Assembly (NCBI GenBank): GCA_902778135.1
Contig: CACYWP010000017.1
Span: 1-64,000 of the forward strand
Direction of reading: 5' to 3'
Source: an uncultured Coriobacteriaceae bacterium
GTDB taxonomy: Bacteria > Actinomycetota > Coriobacteriia > Coriobacteriales > Atopobiaceae
DNA: 64,000 bases
Position 1 is the stretch's first letter, and each line of letters starts with the position of its first letter. Of the stretch, positions 58,968 through 64,000 are shown piece by piece. A program made the position numbers and the translations under genes. The notes under the pieces are model-generated. The model was not told the origin of the DNA. It saw nothing but the letters and a program-made list of their open reading frames with translations, and did no database searches.

Positions 58968-60835
58968 ATCCTCACGATGGCGATGGTGCCAAGGCAGGCC
59001 GCGAACAGCACCGTTGCCGCCGCCAGCGCGACGATGTGCAGCGCGATGCCACTGGTATCCTTGCCCGCACGGTCACGGTTGCGCAGGGTCGTCAGGTAGA
59101 TGGGCGCACTGACGAACGAGAGGACCATCGTCGCCGCTGCCGCCAGCAGCCCGTCGTCCAGGCAGTCCAGCAGGCGGACCAGCCCGTCCACCTCCCCCAC
59201 GACATCGTCCGGGATGAGCGCGGCCGAGACCACGCCCTCCACGCCACGCCCCACCAGCAGGGCGAGGGCCGCGAACACCACGGACACCACCACGCCCTTC
59301 AGGGCGAACCCGAGCATCGTGGGTGCGTCCTCGTCGTCCTCGTCGTATTCCAGGTAGCTGTTGATGGCATAGCGCGCCATGGCGTCGGCCACCGTCAGCG
59401 CGATGGGCATGGCAAGGGCCGCCGTCATGCCCGGCAGGCCGTCGCCCAGCATCGCCTGGGACAGGAGCGAGCAGGCAACCGCGCCGATGGCCCAGAAGAA
59501 GTACCACATCTCGCTGGTCAGCAGCCGGGAGAGCAGGCCTTCCCGGTCGTCGGAGCTGGCGCCTGCCGTCGAACCCGCTATCTGCAGGTCCTCCTCGTGC
59601 TCCTCCTGCAGGACCTCGAGCGCGTCGTCGACCGTGACGATGCCCAGGATGCGCCCGTCATCGTCCACCACGGGCATTGCGGCCAGGTTGTACTTGGAGA
59701 TGTTCTCGGCCACGTCCTCCTGGTCGTCCTCGGGGCTCGCCGTGATGGGCTCGGTGCGCGCGAGCGTCTTGAGCCTCGTGTCGGGATCGTTGGTAAGCAG
59801 CTCGAGCAGGGTCACCACGCCGGTAAGATGCTGCTCGCCGTCCACCAGATACACGTAGCGCACGCTCTCGAAGTCCTCCTCGAGGTCGCGCAGCGTCACG
59901 ATGGCATCGGCAATCGTCTCGCCCTCGCCCAGCGACACGAACTCCTGGGTCATGATGCGGCCGGCGGTGTCCTCGCGATATCCCAGTAGCTGGCTGATTG
60001 CGGCGCGGTCGCTGACGCCCATCAGCGAGAGCAGCTTCTCGGCACGCTCGTAGTCCAGCTCGGAGACCAGCTCGGCGGCGTCGTCGGGGTCCATCTCCGA
60101 CAGCACGCGCGAGGCGGTGGCGTCCTCCATGCCGCTGACCAGACGCGCCGCCAGCCCGTCGTCGTCGAGCTCGGCCATGGCGTTGGCCGCCATCTCGTCA
60201 TCCAGCTGGGCAAAGACCTGACCGCGCAGGCGCGGGTCCAGCCGCTCGATGATGTCGGCGATGTCTGCCGGATGCAGCTCGTCGAGGGTCTTGTGCGACA
60301 CCGACAGCTTGACGTTGGACAGGTCGCGCTCCAGCAGGTCCATGTAGTTCCATGCGATGATGCGCTCCTGCATGGGGTGTCCGACCGCCCGCGCGATGCG
60401 GCAGGTCAGGGACTCCAGGCGCGGGGAGAGCGAGCGCAGGATGCCGCGCATGCCCACCTCCGCCCCCAGCAGGCGCAGCTGGGACGAGCTGGTGTCGGAG
60501 AGCTTGAGGTCGTTGACGCGTACGACGCGCATGCCACGCGTGTCCACGATCTGCTTGTTCAGCAGGTCGCGTGCCACCAGCACCTCGTCGGGCTGGAGGT
60601 AGGAGAAGCGGATGTCGGTGGCGACCACCTTGAGGGTGATCTCGTCCTCGTCGAAGTCGTCGACGTACTTGCGCCAGCTGATCATCAGCGGGGTGCGGCC
60701 GGGACCCTCCACGGCCAACGCGGTCACGCGCGGGAAGACCTCGCCGGTGGCGATGCCCAGGTCACTGACGCGACCGATGCGCTCGCCTTCCAGGTCGTAG
60801 ACGGGATTGCCCAGCATCTGGGACAGATAGATCAT
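58964..60835 (-). CDS. MgtE-like protein with PRC-barrel, MgtE-N, CBS pair and divergent membrane domain
   Basis: The 623 residues contain an N-terminal PRC-barrel pair (about 1-150, 'VYDLEGERIGRVSDLGIATG'). A MgtE-N magnesium-sensing superhelix follows (about 180-290, 'LHPADIADIIERLDP', 'MDPDDAAELVSELDYERAEK'), then two CBS domains (about 305-430, 'TAGRIMTQEFVSL', 'NLAAMPVVDDDGRILGIVTV') and a short membrane region of about five helices (450-623). The membrane part lacks the sequence I expect of MgtE channels. The protein may sense magnesium and gate or regulate the coupled NRAMP-like transporter. GAGGAG precedes ATG 60835. Confidence 0.85.
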   Translation of the reverse strand: MIYLSQMLGNPVYDLEGERIGRVSDLGIATGEVFPRVTALAVEGPGRTPLMISWRKYVDDFDEDEITLKVVATDIRFSYLQPDEVLVARDLLNKQIVDTRGMRVVRVNDLKLSDTSSSQLRLLGAEVGMRGILRSLSPRLESLTCRIARAVGHPMQERIIAWNYMDLLERDLSNVKLSVSHKTLDELHPADIADIIERLDPRLRGQVFAQLDDEMAANAMAELDDDGLAARLVSGMEDATASRVLSEMDPDDAAELVSELDYERAEKLLSLMGVSDRAAISQLLGYREDTAGRIMTQEFVSLGEGETIADAIVTLRDLEEDFESVRYVYLVDGEQHLTGVVTLLELLTNDPDTRLKTLARTEPITASPEDDQEDVAENISKYNLAAMPVVDDDGRILGIVTVDDALEVLQEEHEEDLQIAGSTAGASSDDREGLLSRLLTSEMWYFFWAIGAVACSLLSQAMLGDGLPGMTAALAMPIALTVADAMARYAINSYLEYDEDDEDAPTMLGFALKGVVVSVVFAALALLVGRGVEGVVSAALIPDDVVGEVDGLVRLLDCLDDGLLAAAATMVLSFVSAPIYLTTLRNRDRAGKDTSGIALHIVALAAATVLFAACLGTIAIVRM

Positions 60836-61017
60836 GCGAACTCCTCTGTTGGTTTGACGGACGACGTCGCATGAGCGTCGTCCGCGGGCTATGGGCTACC
60901 CCACGGCACCGCCAACAGGGCACCGAGGGGTCATCGACTGTGAGGTCGAGGTTTCATCAAGGACCCTTCTCGTTCGGTTGCAGGATGTGGCCATTGGCCA
61001 CACGAATGGCTATTGTA
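60836..61017 (-). promoter_or_regulatory. promoter and 170-nt leader of the magnesium operon
   Basis: TACAAT (61012-61017, minus strand) is a good -10, giving an untranslated leader of about 170 nucleotides before mgtE. The leader has a strong stem (ggacgacg/cgtcgtcc at 60859-60883), a purine/pyrimidine-rich middle, and tgtggcca/tggccaca near the start site (about 60986-61003). Long leaders before magnesium genes often carry riboswitches; I could not match the M-box pattern. Confidence 0.4.
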
Positions 61018-61096
61018 CACGGTTTTCGAGCCTACGGAACCAGCAACTGCCGATGCCCGAATGGCAGGGCATAGGCCAGACCAGGAGCGGGCACCC

Positions 61097-61819
61097 CTAC
61101 TCCTTTGCCTTCTTGAACTCGTCGACGAAGGAGGAGAACATGCCCTTGGTGCGGCAGAGCTGCTTGCCCAGGGCCTTCGAGCCCTTGTCCACCGCCTGGC
61201 CTGCGGCGCGGCCTGCCTTCTCGGCCGCCTTCTTCCCCTCGTGCTTGGCCTTGGCATAGCTCTCGCCCGCCTTGGCGGCGACGCCGCCCGACAGCGCCAT
61301 GCCGGCCGCCTCGGGCGCCACGAGCATGAAGCCCCTCTCGTAGCCACGCAGCATCTCCGCCGGTATCTGAACGGACCCGACCAGGGACTGGGCCACTCCG
61401 CCATCGCCGACCATGAACGTCTCGACCTGGCCGGTCTTGGTGTTGAACGAGGCGTCGTTCACGTAGCCCAGCACCTTGCCATCGGTCGTCTTGGCATCCA
61501 TGCCCACCCAGATGATGCACCTGTCCCAATCCAGCTCAAGGCGCTTCCATGCCGCATCGTCATAGCTCTCGTCACCGCCAACGACGCGCACGCCGCCATC
61601 ACAAGGCGCTATCGAGTCCAGCGCGAGGAAGACGTCGGGGCGCTTGACCATCCCCGCCAGGTCGGGCCGGGACACCAGGAACCCCACCACGCGGCGCCCG
61701 TCGGGGGCGAACACCGTGTTGTGCACCTTGCCCATGCGCGTGAAGGTCTGCGCGGCCTTTCCGTGCGACCCCTTGGGCGCGTAGACCGCGACACCGGTCA
61801 TCTGGCTGAGCTTGAGCAT
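61097..61819 (-). CDS. PRC-barrel domain protein
   Basis: The 240-residue protein has two PRC-barrel-like parts ('VFAPDGRRVVGFLVSRPDLA' and 'DGKVLGYVNDASFNTKTGQV'), as in photosynthetic reaction-centre/RimM-type barrels. A Gly/Ala-rich segment ('AAGMALSGGVAAKAGESYAK') and a basic Lys/Ala-rich C-terminus follow. No membrane helix is certain. GGAGGAAG precedes ATG 61819. It is transcribed with the YtxH-like gene upstream of it. PRC barrels often act in metal or nucleic-acid-linked sensing; the role here is unknown. Confidence 0.75.
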   Translation of the reverse strand: MLKLSQMTGVAVYAPKGSHGKAAQTFTRMGKVHNTVFAPDGRRVVGFLVSRPDLAGMVKRPDVFLALDSIAPCDGGVRVVGGDESYDDAAWKRLELDWDRCIIWVGMDAKTTDGKVLGYVNDASFNTKTGQVETFMVGDGGVAQSLVGSVQIPAEMLRGYERGFMLVAPEAAGMALSGGVAAKAGESYAKAKHEGKKAAEKAGRAAGQAVDKGSKALGKQLCRTKGMFSSFVDEFKKAKE

Positions 61820-61890
61820 GGCTTCCTCCGATACGCGTGCGGGACGCCGCCCTTGGGCGACGCCCCGCACGTAACGTTGCGTGATGGGTA

Positions 61891-62385
61891 CTACTCGGCC
61901 TCGGCGGCAGACTCGACCTCGACGGTCTCGACGACCTCGCCGGCGGCCTCCTCGGCCTCGACGACCTCGACCTGGACGCCCTCGGCCTCGACCTCGTCGG
62001 CACCGGCGGTCTCGTTGGCGACCTCGGCGACCTTCTCGGTGACGCTGGTCACGGCGTCCTGCACCTGGGCGGACGTGGCGGCGACGGTCTCGGAGAGCGA
62101 GTCGCGCAGCTGGTCCATGCGCTCGCGGGCCAGGTCGACCTTGGCGCGCAGCTCGTCGCTCGTGGCGTCGACGCTGGGGCGCACCGATCCGACCTTGTCG
62201 CTGACGACGCGGGAGCCACGCTCGTAGGCGTCGACCGCCGAATCCCAGGCATCGTTCATGGCATCGGCAGCCATGGCACGGCTCTCGGCGCCAGAACGCG
62301 GGGCCATGAGCATGCCAGCAGCTACACCAGCCGCGACGCCGGCAATGCTGCCGAACACGAATCCAAGAGCACCTCTAGCGGTCAT
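61891..62385 (-). CDS. YtxH-domain stress/envelope protein
   Basis: The 164-residue protein begins with the YtxH signature 'FGSIAGVAAGVAAGMLMAPR', a short Gly-zipper membrane segment followed by APRSG. A long amphipathic helix (about 40-130) and a strongly acidic Glu/Val/Ala tail follow. YtxH proteins are general-stress proteins of unclear function. It lies just upstream of the PRC-barrel gene in the same direction. Confidence 0.85.
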   Translation of the reverse strand: MTARGALGFVFGSIAGVAAGVAAGMLMAPRSGAESRAMAADAMNDAWDSAVDAYERGSRVVSDKVGSVRPSVDATSDELRAKVDLARERMDQLRDSLSETVAATSAQVQDAVTSVTEKVAEVANETAGADEVEAEGVQVEVVEAEEAAGEVVETVEVESAAEAE

Positions 62386-62485
62386 GTCAGTTCCTTCCTG
62401 TTGTATGCGAAGCGCTTTTCCAGCTTCCTCTCATTTCCAAGCCTCGGGACACAGGCCCGCAAGCCATCACAAAAACTACTACATC

Positions 62486-63478
62486 CTAGCGAACCGGACG
62501 GGGACGGGGGATGTTCTCGCCCTCTACCTCGCCATCTTCATGTTCGTCGTCAGGCTGGGGCTCGAAGGTGGGATCGGGCTCGACCTCCTCGGAGGCATTG
62601 TCCCTCGGGTCGATGACCGACAGCTCGGGCATGCTCACGTCATCGAACACGGTATGCGAGCCGGCAGACTCGAAGCTGGCCATGATCTCGTCGAGCTCGG
62701 CCTCCATCTCGGAGGCGGGCGTCTCGCCGCGGGGGCGCGCCGAGCGGGTGACCACCGGGGCGGGCGTCCACAGCGGGCGCTCGGGTTCGGGCTCGGGCTC
62801 CGGCTCAGGTTCCGGCTCGGGCTCGGGTTCCGGCTCGGGTTCCTCGGCCTCAGGCTCCTCCTCGGGAGCAGGCCCCTCGTCCTGCGGAAGGTCGCCCTCC
62901 ATGTCGTCACCCTCGTCAAATGCGTCCTGGCCGTCTTCCTCGACCTCGTCCTCGTCGTCCGTCCAGACGGGGCCATAGTCTATGACCAGGTCCTCCCCCT
63001 CGTCGCCGACGCTCTCGACCAGGTCCACCAGTCCGCCGACGATCGCCTTGACATTGGGCTCAGGGTCGCTCTTGCCCGCATAGGCCCAGTCCAGGATCCA
63101 TGCGCCCGTGGAGAGCGCCGCGGCCACCAGCACGTCGTCCGGGCATGCCAGTTCGATCTCGTAGGTACGGTCGTCGACCTCGTCGACCCAGGTGCGCCCC
63201 GCCGGCATGTCTCCCGCCAGGTCGGTCTGGGCCAGCAGCTCGACCGTCACGTGCTCGAGCAGGTGGGCGATCTCGGTGTTGCCCATCGCGTCACGGAACG
63301 TCGTGCCCGCATCGCCCAGGCAGGCGTGCTCGACGATATGGGGCAGCACGCGATAGACGCGCGCCGTTCCCTCGAGGTCCTCGCTGGTCATCAGCGGGCC
63401 GCCCTCGGCGATGCGCACGCGCGCCACCATGTTCTCGGGTCCGATCTCGACCCGCAGGATGTCAATGAGCCCTGCCAT
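62486..63478 (-). CDS. CphA-N-like domain protein with Glu-Pro repeat
   Basis: The 330-residue cytoplasmic protein has an N-terminal domain (about 30-125) with 'RVLPHIVEHACLGD' and 'GNTEIAHLLEHVTVELLAQT'. This resembles the N-terminal helical domain of cyanophycin synthetase-type ligases (E/HxxEHxxLEL). No ATP-grasp or Mur-ligase part follows. The rest is acidic and contains about ten Glu-Pro dipeptides (around 220-238) and a long disordered end. Function is unknown. ATG 63478 follows a GGAAGG site. Confidence 0.65.
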   Translation of the reverse strand: MAGLIDILRVEIGPENMVARVRIAEGGPLMTSEDLEGTARVYRVLPHIVEHACLGDAGTTFRDAMGNTEIAHLLEHVTVELLAQTDLAGDMPAGRTWVDEVDDRTYEIELACPDDVLVAAALSTGAWILDWAYAGKSDPEPNVKAIVGGLVDLVESVGDEGEDLVIDYGPVWTDDEDEVEEDGQDAFDEGDDMEGDLPQDEGPAPEEEPEAEEPEPEPEPEPEPEPEPEPEPERPLWTPAPVVTRSARPRGETPASEMEAELDEIMASFESAGSHTVFDDVSMPELSVIDPRDNASEEVEPDPTFEPQPDDEHEDGEVEGENIPRPRPVR

Positions 63479-63669
63479 GGGAGTGCCTTCCTGTTTCGAG
63501 GGTCATACTCATTCATTGTAGTAAATTGGCATGCTGACGTGCACGCGAGGCACAAACATACCCATCAGGCACATCGGGGCCGAGGCGGGGTCCCAGATGG
63601 CCGGCCCACACCATCCCCATCCCGATGGACCCGAGCCCGCAGCCATTTGCCCGGGCCGTCTGCACCGGG

Positions 63670-64000
63670 CTAGTCCTCGGTCGGCTCGTCCTGTGCCTCG
63701 ACCGCCTCGGGTGCCGTGACGCGCAGCATGGACAGGCGCCTTCCGCGCATCGACTGCACGTGGAACTGGTATCCGTCCCGCTCGAAGACGTCGCCTGGCT
63801 GGGGCACCGAGTCCGCCAGCTCCAAGACGAACCCGGCAATGGTCTCGAATTCGTCGGAATCGTCGATGGGCCAGCCCATCTCGATGGCGTCGTCGATGGA
63901 ATAGCGGCCGTCCACCAGCCACTCGCGCTCGGAGAGCTGGGTCAGGTACTTGTTGTCCGGGTCGAACTCGTCGGCGATCTCGCCGACGACCTCCTCCACG
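63670..64000 (-). CDS. CorC/HlyC-type C-terminal domain protein (cut by window edge)
   Basis: Only the C-terminal 110 residues are inside the window. 'EEVVGEIADEFDPDNKYL' is the end of the CBS region and the start of the CorC_HlyC transporter-associated domain. 'GRYSIDDAIEMGWPIDDSDE', 'FETIAGFVLELADSVPQPGD' and 'YQFHVQSMRGRRLSMLRV' complete that domain. Such proteins (CorB/CorC or hemolysin-C family) have an N-terminal CNNM membrane domain and are linked to magnesium export, which suits the nearby magnesium operon. The 5' part lies beyond base 64000. Confidence 0.9.
   Translation of the reverse strand, partial: VEEVVGEIADEFDPDNKYLTQLSEREWLVDGRYSIDDAIEMGWPIDDSDEFETIAGFVLELADSVPQPGDVFERDGYQFHVQSMRGRRLSMLRVTAPEAVEAQDEPTED

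Noticed and set aside
60836..61017. M-box (ykoK) magnesium riboswitch in the leader of the MgtE-like gene
   Set aside because: Position and gene context fit, but I could not find the conserved M-box core. The leader is reported only as unexplained.
62765..62850. Short tandem repeat of gctcgg/ggttcc units that could suggest a CRISPR-like array
   Set aside because: The repeats are six bases long without spacers and encode the Glu-Pro run of the 62486 gene.

Overview
This 64 kb window is high-GC DNA from an actinobacterium. My best inference is class Coriobacteriia, in the Olsenella/Atopobiaceae area. The reasons are the GC-rich codon use, a glgC plus glgD glycogen pair next to a mannose-family PTS, a CXXC-peptide/polyferredoxin pair, an NRAMP-related transporter like that described from Eggerthella, and small SRP RNA. 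No 16S gene is present, so the placement is inference from gene content.

Region 1 (1-11.1 kb) holds a broken GNAT-like gene, a DMT-family permease and a long minus-strand operon. That operon encodes a complete mannose-family PTS (EIIB, EIIC, EIID, EIIA), two SIS-domain proteins resembling fructoselysine/glucoselysine-6-phosphate deglycases, an FrlD-like sugar kinase fused to a HAD phosphatase, and NagB. It looks like an uptake and breakdown system for Amadori products or other amino sugars. A divergent gene encodes a duplicated GntR-UTRA-GntR-UTRA regulator.

Region 2 (11.1-20.6 kb) is accessory DNA. It begins with a tandem array of structured, terminator-ended RNA-like units. It continues with small membrane and secreted proteins, a TlpA-like/CXXC/polyferredoxin redox operon, a PrsW-like protease, hypothetical genes, and a scar of truncated genes (radical-SAM-like tail?, menA-like, glgX-like).

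Region 3 (20.6-31.8 kb) is mostly housekeeping: a split transketolase, tRNA-Leu, Ppx/GppA, an FtsB/DivIC-like protein, MazG, Mfd and a large double-GT2 glycosyltransferase.

Region 4 (32-44.5 kb) is a glycogen and maltodextrin block on the minus strand: glgB, glgP, glgC, glgD, glgA, then a GH13-GH77 fusion that could interconvert alpha-glucans. The glg genes give synthesis and phosphorolysis; the fusion gives debranching or neopullulanase plus 4-alpha-glucanotransferase activity.

Region 5 (44.5-51.6 kb) carries nth, a nuclease-fold gene flanked on both sides by copies of a long, covarying hairpin element, metY, rubrerythrin, a MutY-like glycosylase with an Rrf2 regulator, and tRNA-Asp.

Region 6 (51.6-64 kb) has recR-ybaB-dnaX, dedA, SRP RNA, a 192-bp perfect-inverted-repeat insertion, an NRAMP-like/MgtE-like magnesium operon, PRC-barrel and YtxH envelope proteins, a CphA-N-like acidic protein, and the end of a CorC/HlyC-type gene cut by the window edge.

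The signals I consider most worth a second look are three families of structured repeats (11.2-11.75 kb with a relic at 1.0 kb; 45.6/47.0 kb around the nuclease-like gene; 31.9/57.5 kb), in which arm sequences differ between copies but stay self-complementary.
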